Origin: Candidatus Omnitrophota bacterium
GTDB lineage: Bacteria; Omnitrophota; Omnitrophia; Omnitrophales; Danuiimicrobiaceae
Direction: 5' to 3'
Assembly (NCBI GenBank): GCA_023247075.1
Contig: JAHFHD010000008.1
Location: 1 to 34,179 of the forward strand
Length of the DNA: 34,179 bases
How positions within the stretch are numbered: the first letter of the stretch is position 1; each line of letters begins with the position of its first letter. The translations under genes were made by a program, and so were the position numbers. Positions 7,819 to 17,000 of the stretch are shown here, in pieces. The notes under the pieces were generated by a model. It had not been told where the DNA came from and did no database searches. It saw nothing but the letters and a program-made list of their open reading frames with translations.

Positions 7819-7865
7819 GCCATTCTCAAAATACTAAAAATCTTAAAGGTGAGTGAGATTACAAA

Positions 7866-8738
7866 ATGTCCATAATCATTACCTGGTGGTGGCTATTTCT
7901 TATTTTGTTTGCGGTAGTGCTTACCGCATGGGCATTTTTTCTAGAGCCCCGTTGGTATGTGCTCAGAACAGTGAAGATTCGCCAAGTCAAAAAACTCAAA
8001 CACCCAATCACCATTCTTCATTTGTCAGACATCCACTTTATTAAAAAAATTGGTCACAAAAAAAGTTTTTTTCAGAGGCTTTCAATGCTGAACCCGGATT
8101 TAATTTTCGTGACCGGTGACGTGATTGACTGTGACGACGGCATCTCTACCGCCGCTCAGTATCTTTCAGGGCTGAGGGCAAGGTATGGAACCTTTCTGGT
8201 GCTCGGCAATCACGATTATTACGATTACCGGACCTGGGACAATATTTCGTACCATTTAATGCTTCAAAAGAATTCTCCGCACCGAAATGATGCCGAGCGT
8301 TTTGTGAAAGCGATGCAGCAAATTGGCGTGAAGGTTTTGGTGAATGAGTCAGTCGAGTTTAATGTACATGGCGCTCAGGTTTTGATTGGCGGCACAGATG
8401 ACCCCGTCACACAAAAAGTGGAATTTGAACAAGCACTTCGTGGATTAAGCCCCAAGACATTCAATATTCTTTTGACGCATCAGGCGGATGCGCTTCTCAA
8501 ACTTTCGCATGGCGGCCTTGATTTAGTTTGTGCTGGGCACACTCACGGCGGACAAATCCGGATTCCATTTTTTGGCCCTATTTTTTGCGACAGCAAGCTA
8601 CCCCGCAGGTTTGTCAGCGGTCTTCATCTCTACAAAGGAATTCATCTTTTTGTTTCGCGTGGTTTGGGCGCAGGCCGCCATTTGTTCCCCCGGTTCGCTT
8701 GCCGCCCTGAAGCAGTGATGCTTGAGCTGCTTCCGTAG
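7866..8738 (+). CDS. membrane-anchored metallophosphoesterase (YkuE-like)
   Basis: 290 residues. A single N-terminal transmembrane segment (residues ~5-25) is followed by a complete calcineurin-like phosphoesterase domain. Metal-binding motifs are DIH (55-57), GD (84-85), GNHD (114-117), a lone His205 in ILLTHQ, and GHTHGGQ (224-230). This set is typical of the YkuE/LpxH-like group that acts on membrane lipids or cell-surface phosphoesters at the membrane face. The substrate is not determined by the motifs. AAAGGTGAG lies upstream of the ATG at a long spacing. A C-rich palindrome follows directly after the stop. Confidence 0.9.
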   Translation: MSIIITWWWLFLILFAVVLTAWAFFLEPRWYVLRTVKIRQVKKLKHPITILHLSDIHFIKKIGHKKSFFQRLSMLNPDLIFVTGDVIDCDDGISTAAQYLSGLRARYGTFLVLGNHDYYDYRTWDNISYHLMLQKNSPHRNDAERFVKAMQQIGVKVLVNESVEFNVHGAQVLIGGTDDPVTQKVEFEQALRGLSPKTFNILLTHQADALLKLSHGGLDLVCAGHTHGGQIRIPFFGPIFCDSKLPRRFVSGLHLYKGIHLFVSRGLGAGRHLFPRFACRPEAVMLELLP

Positions 8739-8857
8739 AACTCCCCCTAACCCCCTCTTTAGTAAAGAGGGGGAGTTAAAGCATTTCCTCCCCTTTTTTT
8801 CCGCCAGAGGAGGGATCTGCCATCTTTTGGCGGAAAAGAGGGGACAGAGGGGAGTTA
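8739..8857. repeat. C-rich two-hairpin repeat with a nested CCGCCA hairpin
   Basis: The first hairpin is AACTCCCCCTAACCCCC...GGGGGAGTT. The second opens with CCTCCCCTTTT and closes with AAAAGAGGGGACAGAGG; its loop is filled by another hairpin (8801-8833, CCGCCA..TTTTGGCGG). The outer ends AACTCCCC and GGGGAGTTA also pair. The same layout without the inner hairpin is at 22333-22459. Confidence 0.75.
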
Positions 8858-8935
8858 GAAGAAATATGAGGGTTTTACGACATTGACTTTAAATAGCTGC
8901 TCGTGTATCTTCTGTTTTAAGGTACGGTGAATGTC

Positions 8936-9304
8936 ATGGACAAATCAAATCAAAATTCATCCGAGTCAGATTCAAGGGCAAAAAGCTTTCTGACGAGTAA
9001 GGACCTTCTTTTAATTCGCAGGCAGATTCGCCTTAATTCGCTTGTCATTGACCGCACGATTTGCACCATCGATTTGCTCATTAATAGGGAACGCTGCCCT
9101 GAAGATGCTCGTCCCTTACTTCAATTGCGCAGGCGCCTTGATGTCGCAATGTCTGAAAATGACACTTTTCGCAGGGTGCTTTGGCGGTACGTGCAAAGCG
9201 TGGAAACCGGGGAAGTATTTGAAGAGCTTGATGCTGTAACCTATTTGGTGCGCCAGATTCGCTCTAGGAAGAATGCTATTTTTGCCCAATCTGCGATGAA
9301 GTAA
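8936..9304 (+). CDS. small hypothetical helical protein
   Basis: 122 residues, unrecognised. After a Ser/Asp/Asn-rich N terminus the rest is predicted helical and Arg-rich (DLLLIRRQIRLNSLVID...LLQLRRRLDVAMSEND...), without signal peptide or membrane segment. The ATG at 8936 is chosen; a GTG at 8927 would add three residues and is closer to the AAGG sequence. It stands alone between repeats. No function can be proposed. Confidence 0.6.
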   Translation: MDKSNQNSSESDSRAKSFLTSKDLLLIRRQIRLNSLVIDRTICTIDLLINRERCPEDARPLLQLRRRLDVAMSENDTFRRVLWRYVQSVETGEVFEELDAVTYLVRQIRSRKNAIFAQSAMK

Positions 9305-9386
9305 CCCAAGTGTTCGTTGAGTATCAATGCATTACTTTTCTACCCTTAAATTCATGCGGTGCTTGCCTGTAAAACGTACCAGTGCT

Positions 9387-9455
9387 GTGTCATCCCCGAA
9401 ATCTTTTGTCGGGGATCCAAAATGGATTCCCGCTAAAGGCATGCGGGAATGACAC
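9387..9455. repeat. GTGTCAT..ATGACAC palindrome with two inner hairpins
   Basis: Outer arms GTGTCAT and ATGACAC enclose two stems, CCCCG/CGGGG and CCCGC/GCGGG, giving a cloverleaf-like cruciform of 69 bp. Its ends resemble the TGTCAT ends of the 65-bp palindrome but the interior differs, so it is a separate family. The rest of the gene-free stretch 9305-9525 shows nothing else. Confidence 0.7.
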
Positions 9456-9525
9456 GAAAGAGGAAAATATTTGAGTTGCTCAAAAAAACAGACATAAATT
9501 AAAACCATAAACAAGGAGAATTTGT

Positions 9526-9744
9526 ATGGCGGATGAAAAAGCCAAAGAAGTTAAGGCAGAAGTAAAGGAAGCTCCCAAAACTGAACAAGATGGTCAAAAA
9601 AGTAAGAATAAAAAAGTAAGCCGCATGACGTTTTCAGAAGTCGAACAAGGACTTAAGAAAGCAATGCAGGAGATGGGTGGCCATCAATCTAATTTTGCCC
9701 GGCATCTCTTGGCACGCAAAAAAGCATTTTCCAATTCCAAATAA
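9526..9744 (+). CDS. small Lys-rich hypothetical protein
   Basis: 72 residues with a strong AAGGAG before the ATG. The N-terminal ~32 residues are charged and low complexity (Lys/Glu/Ala), followed by a likely folded stretch SRMTFSEVEQGLKKAMQEMG and a GGHQSNFARHLLARKK tail that looks like a conserved helix. No membrane segment. DNA polymerase IV follows after 43 bases. The function is unknown; the strong ribosome binding site suggests abundant expression. Confidence 0.7.
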   Translation: MADEKAKEVKAEVKEAPKTEQDGQKSKNKKVSRMTFSEVEQGLKKAMQEMGGHQSNFARHLLARKKAFSNSK

Positions 9745-9787
9745 TTAGGGAACAGGCAGACCTGTTTCCTACCAATCTCGCCGCTTC

Positions 9788-10942
9788 ATGATTGCACATT
9801 TAGACCTGGACTGCTTTTTCGTTTCCTGCGAGCGGATTAAAAATCCATTTCTCATTGGCAAGCCTGTCATCGTTGGCGGTAATCCAAAAGGCCGTGGCGT
9901 TGTGTCCGCTGCTTCATATGAAGCCCGCCGCTACGGTATTCGTTCAGCAATGCCTGCTGCCCGCGCAAGAGCTTTGTGTCCACACGCGATTTTTCTGAAG
10001 CCGGATTTTACCTGCTACTCTGAACATTCAAGCAAAGTGGAAAAATACCTGAAGAAAATGGCGCCTGTTCTTGAGCGCGCTTCAATTGATGAATTCTACC
10101 TTGATCTTTCAGGCTGCGAAAAAATTTATCGGGACTGGACTTTATTTGGTTTACTCGTGAAAGATCATCTTAAAAATGAACTAAAACTTCCTGCCACGAT
10201 TGCAATTTCATCGAGCAAACTTGTCTCGAAAATTGCGGCAGGTGAAGCCAAGCCGGATGGATGCCGCTATGTGCGTGTGGGTGAAGAAGCAGCATTTCTT
10301 GCGCCTTTGCCAATTCGAGCAATGCCCGGAATTGGAAAAGTGACGGAACAAGCACTCAAGAAAATGGGAATTCATACTCTGGGAGAAGTGGCGAGTAGTT
10401 CAAGAGAGTTTCTTGAAAGTTCGCTTGGTGTTTGGGGGCGGTCATTTAAGCACCTCGCAATGGGCATTGACCCAAGTCCAGTGGTGATGGCTGAGAAACC
10501 AAAAAGTATTAGCCGCGAGACAACCTTTGAGCGAGATGAGGGAGAGATTAATTATTTACTGACCTTGCTTTCGTCATTTGCAGAAGAGTGTTGCGCTGAG
10601 CTCAGGCATTACGCGTTTAAAGCAAAGACAGTGACAGTTAAATTCAGGACACCTGATTTCAAAACCTTTGAGCGCTCCAAAACCATTTCCCCAACATCAG
10701 ATGAATCAGAAGTGTATGAAGTTTTGACGCAAATTCTCAAGCGAAATCTAACGCCCGGCATGAAACTGCGGCTCATTGGCATGGGCGTTTCCCAATTAAT
10801 CGAAGCTGAAGACACACGGGAACTTTTTGTTGATGAAGAACGTTTGCGTAAAGAGCAGGTTGCAAAACGCATCGATCAAATCCGCAGCCGCTTTGGCTTT
10901 GAAGCGATTCACTTCGGCAGCTCCCTCCCGCCTGAATCATAG
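9788..10942 (+). CDS. dinB: DNA polymerase IV (Y family)
   Basis: 384 residues. Catalytic acidic residues are Asp6 (HLDLDCFF) and Asp101-Glu102 (SIDEFYLD), and the steric-gate Phe is at 11. GGNPKGRGVVSAASYEARRYGI (25 onward, two nucleotide-contacting Arg) and the helix-hairpin-helix AMPGIGKVTEQALKKMGI are classical DinB. The enzyme performs error-prone translesion synthesis opposite minor-groove adducts. The C-terminal end has TRELF where a clamp-binding QLxLF would be expected, so beta-clamp contact may be weak or use another site. The start lacks a clear ribosome binding site. No LexA-like box could be established upstream. Confidence 0.95.
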   Translation: MIAHLDLDCFFVSCERIKNPFLIGKPVIVGGNPKGRGVVSAASYEARRYGIRSAMPAARARALCPHAIFLKPDFTCYSEHSSKVEKYLKKMAPVLERASIDEFYLDLSGCEKIYRDWTLFGLLVKDHLKNELKLPATIAISSSKLVSKIAAGEAKPDGCRYVRVGEEAAFLAPLPIRAMPGIGKVTEQALKKMGIHTLGEVASSSREFLESSLGVWGRSFKHLAMGIDPSPVVMAEKPKSISRETTFERDEGEINYLLTLLSSFAEECCAELRHYAFKAKTVTVKFRTPDFKTFERSKTISPTSDESEVYEVLTQILKRNLTPGMKLRLIGMGVSQLIEAEDTRELFVDEERLRKEQVAKRIDQIRSRFGFEAIHFGSSLPPES

Positions 10943-10987
10943 AGTTTTGTAAAGATCAATGGTTTTCGACCAAGGTAAAAATCCTCT

Positions 10988-11018
10988 CTTAATTGATTTA
11001 TTAAATTAATAAATTAAG
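10988..11018. promoter_or_regulatory. AT-rich hairpin upstream of the first giant gene
   Basis: CTTAATTGATTTATT and AATAAATTAAG form a strong AT stem about 75 bases before the start codon. It is enclosed by CCTCTC (10983-10988) and GAGAGG (11045-11050). An AAGGTAAAAAT box lies just upstream at 10973, also found before the second giant gene. It may be a leader structure. Confidence 0.3.
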
Positions 11019-11093
11019 TGCCCTCAGCTTGTAGCTTCACATTTTGAGAGGGTATGGTTTTGTGTAACGAATCAAGCAGGTTCGTTAAAGGGG

Positions 11094-14000
11094 GTGCAGT
11101 CGAGAGTGGTGTATCGAAAGTTCACTTCACTTTTTGTTCTCCTTTCTTTTTTCATTACCCAAATTACGCCACAAAGCTCACTTCTTTTTGCTCAAACTCC
11201 GATAACTATTGACCCAGCCGCCGGAAATCAGCAGCCTGAAACATCTGTTCAAGCTCAGCAAGCAGTAAGCCCAAGCGGGCCAGTTAATAGTAATACCACT
11301 CAAGATTTTCTTCTTGATACAGGGGGAATTTCACCTCCTACGCCTGAATCTCAAAGCACGAATACATTTCAAAATATTAAGACCAACACAAAAAGTCTTG
11401 CTAATGATACTGAAAATGCTACGCCAATCCGGGCAATTACAATTTCCAATGTAAATACTTTTGATGGAGCTTTCAATTATTCCTTTGATATTGATACTTC
11501 AAAAAATGCAGGAAGCGGTGCGCTCATTCGTAGCGATGGTGTTACGACTCCAGGGATGGACTACAAATTTGTAGAGTACACAGATACACAGTGGAGCGGA
11601 TGGTCAATCTTGAGGATTTTGACACCAAAGTATTCTTACACACCGGGAACAGCACGGGAAAATATTGATCCCACATATTTATTTCTTGTTAATCAAGACC
11701 GATCAGAGTTTACATTTTTAGGGACTTACAGAAATTCAGCTTCCACCACGGCAATACTTGAGGATGGAATGGACTTATCTCAAGATGCTTGGAAATTGAT
11801 GCCCAAATTTTTTCATGATCCATTGTCCTTGAGCGCCGAAGAGTTTCAAAAACTAACGAATGGATTTAAGACGACAAGAAATATTTATGAATCAGATAGT
11901 CCAATTTTTGGCGATAGCTTTACACCGATTTATCTCTCGACCATTCTGAAAGAATTAGCAAAACATCCAAATTATAATTTAGATTCAAATTTATCGGTTC
12001 GAATGTTTAGCGGACTCTCCCAATCTTTCACATTAAGCATGAGAGCGGACCAAGTGGAGCCAATAATTGAGCTGATGGCTGAAGTTTGGAGTACACTTTC
12101 TTTGTCGACGAAAAAGTTATTACTTACATTGCCGGGGAGCAATTTGAATAGTAAAAGTTGCAACCAGCTTGGAAAGTTGTTCATCAGTTACTTAGATAGC
12201 TACGCTCAAAGCTCTACGAGCCAAAGAGCTATTTTTGAGGAAACATCTTCTCTTTTGTCTTTGGCACAGCGAGTCGTTACAAATTTAAATGTCGACACTC
12301 ATCTGAAATCGCAAATCGTTGAGCGGATTCTTGAAATTTCTGCGGCGGTGCAGCCATTTCAAGCTCAGTTTGGAAACTCCAGTCATTTTAACATTATCAA
12401 TTTTATGGATGTGTTGCAAAAAAGTGGCGGGCTTGCGATCGATTTGAGTCTTTATGAAGCCCAGATGACGCTTATTTTGAGTAGAGTTTTGTCATCGCTT
12501 GCGCAAAAATCTGACTTCAATTTTTTTGATTTAGATGTTGTCAATAAGACATTCAACCACATGCTCCAATATGTGGAGCCATCTTTAGCGGGGTCATTGT
12601 TGAATCTTTTTATTGGAAACCAGCTTGCCAAATATCAAGGAAAGGCGGATCAGCTTAGATTGTTGATGAATGCGCTGAACTGGCCTATCTCGAATGTACA
12701 TCGAAACAGCATTAAGCAAATTGTTCTAGCTAAATTGAACGAAGGGTTTTCAAATTTTTCGTTGTCTGATTTGTCCACCATTGTTTCTTCTCAATCACCC
12801 AATGCGTACCAATTTTCGAATTACCAATTGGAATCAAAATTTTTCAACAATCTCATTAACGAATATTATTCGCGGATTCAGAATTTAGCACTTGATTCCA
12901 GTTCACGATCTCTTTTGGCCGAAATCATTGAGTTCGCAAAAAAAAGCCAAAATTTTGATCTGTTATCTCAGGAATTTTTAAGTCATTTGAAAGATTTCAA
13001 CCCAAAGTTTAATAATGAATCTGCCGAAGACTATGGAATTCGACTCCATAAAGTAGAGGAGCTTTGGACGCAGTTGGGGGTATTTTTAGTTGATTTGGGT
13101 GGTGGGATGAGACAGGGAGTTTATCGGATGGGAAATGGAAAAGCAGACTATGTTGATTTTGTCACGGGTGCTCTTAAAAATAGAGCTGGATGGATTCATG
13201 TAGTGGAATTAACAAGTGATAATGATCAGGGTAACGCGCGACCTATGTATGTCAAGTTAGGATGGAAATCCACGAATCCAATTGAAATAGTGGTTGGAAC
13301 TCTTATTCACGAATCAGGTCATGCAATGTTTGAAAGCGATGAATACCAAGATGGTGACATTGATCCGACCCGCGCTTTCTTTTTCAATGAAAACAGTCAG
13401 TGGAATAATCAGAATTTTGTTTCAGATTATGCAGGAAGTAACAATTTTGAATTTGTTGCAGAAACATATGAAGCTTGGGTTGTCGACAGTCGCTTATGGC
13501 TTGGAAAAGCGATTCAAAACTACCAAGAGGGGCATCCTTCCATGCTCAATATGTTCTTATTTTTGACTTCAAGGACGATGGGAGATGAATTGGCAGAGAC
13601 ATTTTTGTTCCCAATTTATAAATTAGACAAACAGACTGGACTTCTGGACGCAAAGTATTTTGTGGGTGTCTGGGAAATGGGGAGTAGGAAGCAGGGAATT
13701 TTTAAGTTTATTGTGGATGACAAATTATACTCTTTGACTTATACAAATTACCAAATTTCCAATTTGAATATAAGCGAAGCAGGAATTATACCGTTTACTA
13801 TATTTGATCACAATCAAAACGGTGTGTACAGCGCCACCGAAGCATTCGATGTACTCAGAGAGCGGATTGGTAATCATAATGACACCTATGTTACTTCGCT
13901 CAGAAACTTTTTTGAAAGTCATTTGAACCCTGAAGAAGTGAATCGCTTGAATCAATTGCTTAGCGATCCCGCTCTATTGAATCAGCACCATAATCAGCCA

Positions 14001-17000
14001 ACAATAACCGAAACCACTCATCAAATTTTTCTCGGGCGCCACACTCTAAAAATAGAAAGAGTCACAGATCAAACAGGTGGTATCAAAACCTTTGCCCGGA
14101 TTTACCAAACTGGAAACAGTCAGTCTTTTAAGGAGTGTGAAATTACATCTTATCCATTCGAACAGACCATTGAAACAGGAGGGATTTCTTACAAAGTGAA
14201 AATGGCAGACCAAAACTCAATCTCAATCACTCAAACCTTAAAAGAACTGGCTTTTGGTGCTGGCTCATTAACCGGTGCTGGCAATCTAAAGATTGAGAAA
14301 GTAACGAATGAAACAGGAACTCATACTTTTGCAAAACTATTTCTTCCAAACAGCACGGAAGCTTTAAAGGTATTTGAAATCAAGAATGATTTTGTGATTG
14401 ATGAAACAAATCCGAATGCGATGGTCATTAAAGCAACTTTGAGCGAACTGGACCAAACAGGAGCTAACAAAACGCTTACATTGTCAGTCTTTTCAAAATC
14501 TAACCCCAATGCAGACGCAGATCGATATGTCATTGGTGAACAGATTGCTTCTGACTTCTTAGGAAAAACAATTACCAAAGGAACAACCTGGCATGTTTCT
14601 GGCAGCGGAAGTACTTACAAGCTTGAACAAAGCAGTGCTTCTCTAAATGAATGGGGTGAAATATGGTCAGCGGAAAGCCCTGCCTACCAGACAGAGTCGT
14701 TTTTCTATGATCAAACAGGAAAAATGGTTATGAGTTTTGTTGATTTATTTGCAGGACGTAGAACACTTCCATCCCCACTTTCTGATTGTGATCTCAGCAT
14801 CATATTTGACTATTCCCAAGGTGGAAGCAACATGGTCACCCTCTATTCACGTACTAATGGTCATGAATTATTAAATGAAGTTTTTCAGACACTTAACGTG
14901 ATTCGTGACAACACAGGCTTTATCACAGGACTTAAAGGAAACACTATTGATGGAAAGACAGTTGAAATCACCCTTTCAAGAGATCAGGTTAAGTTTACGG
15001 TTGTACAAATTCTTAACGAAACCATCTTAAGCAATGGAACTTTAAAGATTGAGAAAGAATCAAATGAATCAGGGACTTCTATCACCTATGCCCGCTATTA
15101 TGAATCTGGAAGCGCACATTCATCCAAACAATTTCAACTGGATCGTACGAATCTCAATACAACAATTATCAATGCCTCTTTTGAAGACATCAAGCTCATC
15201 CGTCAAGCTTGGAACACGCTTTACACTCAAAGTGAAGTACTCACCCTTGAACAAAAGTTGATTGACGCAAAGTTAAACCTTCTTAAATCAAATCTCAAAC
15301 TTGACTTCGACGGCAACGGCAAACAAGACGCACTTTCAGATGGAATTCTTCTCCTCAGGTATTTGGCCGGCTTTAAAGGGAATGATTTAATCAATAATGC
15401 AGTTGACCCAAGCGTTCCAAACCTAACGGCTCAAATGGTGGAATCACGAATCGCACAAGCCATCACCTCAAATCTTCTTGACGTCTACACCACAGGCTCA
15501 AGTGACTTTGTAGATGGAGAATTCATCATCCGTTCTCTTTCTGGATTTACAGGCAATAGCTTAACGAATGGAATCTTAATTGCACCAAATCGCGTCATTG
15601 ACAAATATGGCAGTGTTTTTAGAGCCATGGATCAAAATCAAGATGGTGTTACGACAAGCAGTGAAGCATTCCAAGCTTTTCTTGAATTTCAAAACTCAAT
15701 TGGTGCATCACAAGGTCAAGCAGATTTTAACAGCCAATTTGATTTTAATCAGGACGGAGTCATCAATCTTTCAGATCGTGATTTATTTACGAATACAGTT
15801 CTTCCAGTGCTTTTGAATCCAGAAACTTTCTATGAAATTGGTTGGAGAAATTTGTTCCAAACAAAATTAGGTAGAGCCCCCAAAGGTGGAAAGGAAGAAT
15901 TGATTCAGAATTCTGACGGCACAGCTACTCTAAAGCAATACCGTTCAGATGGTAGTTTGCAAATCGAGGTCGTTTATGAGAACGCGACTTTAAAGAAGAT
16001 TTATCAAAAAGTGATTCATCATCTCGATGGCAGCAAAACGGAAGATGGCTACTATTATTACCCAGGAGCAGATGCGTATGAAAAAATTTTTTACGATCAA
16101 ATGGACAATATTATTGATGATTATGTGTTTGATTTGAGCACTTCCCAAAAAACTTTGGAGTACATCATGCGATTTTACCCCAATTCAAATATCAGGGAAA
16201 TTATTTACAATCTCGGCGGTGAAAATGGGTACCTCAAGGAAACTTATTCAATCAATGGCAACTATGAAGGAGCTTATTCCATCCCTCCTCCCCCAGAGGC
16301 GAATCCAAATTATGCATTTCCGCCGGATCTGGATGCGGTATTTGATAGCGAGATGCAACCATTCTTTAATTTATTGAAACAGAAAAATACAACTTGGGAA
16401 GAGGTGTACAACAGTTTTGTTTCATCGCACACATTTGAAACGGAAGCAGAGACACGAATTAAGAGTATTTATCAGACTCTTCAAAACCGTGAGCCAAGTG
16501 AAATGGAATTAGAGAAGGCACTTGATTTTCTGAGAGCAGAAAGAACGAAGTTTTCAGACATTAAAATAACAGAAGTAACGCGTGAAATTTCTCTTGGAGT
16601 GCACACCCTAAAAATAGAAAAAATCACAGATCAAACAAGCAATGTTAAAACCTTTGTCCGGATTTACCAAACTCAAAACAGCCAGTCCTTTAAGGAGTGT
16701 GAAATTACGTCTTACCCATTCGAACAAACGATTGAGATGGGAGGAATTTCTTACAAAGTGAAAATGGCAGACCAAAACTCAATCTCAATCACTCAAACCT
16801 TAAAAGAACTGGCTTTTGGTGCTGGCTCATTAACCGGTGCTGGCAATCTAAAGATTGAGAAAGTAACGAATGAAACAGGAACTCATACTTTTGCAAAACT
16901 ATTTCTTCCAAACAGCACGGAAGCTTTAAAGGTATTTGAAATCAAGAATGATTTTGTGATTGATGAAACAAATCCGAATGCGATGGTCATTAAAGCAACT

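Noticed and set aside
8739-8857. Rho-independent terminator after the phosphoesterase
   Set aside because: The hairpins are GC-rich but no T-run follows the stem in the right place; the sequence belongs to a dispersed repeat family also found before genes.
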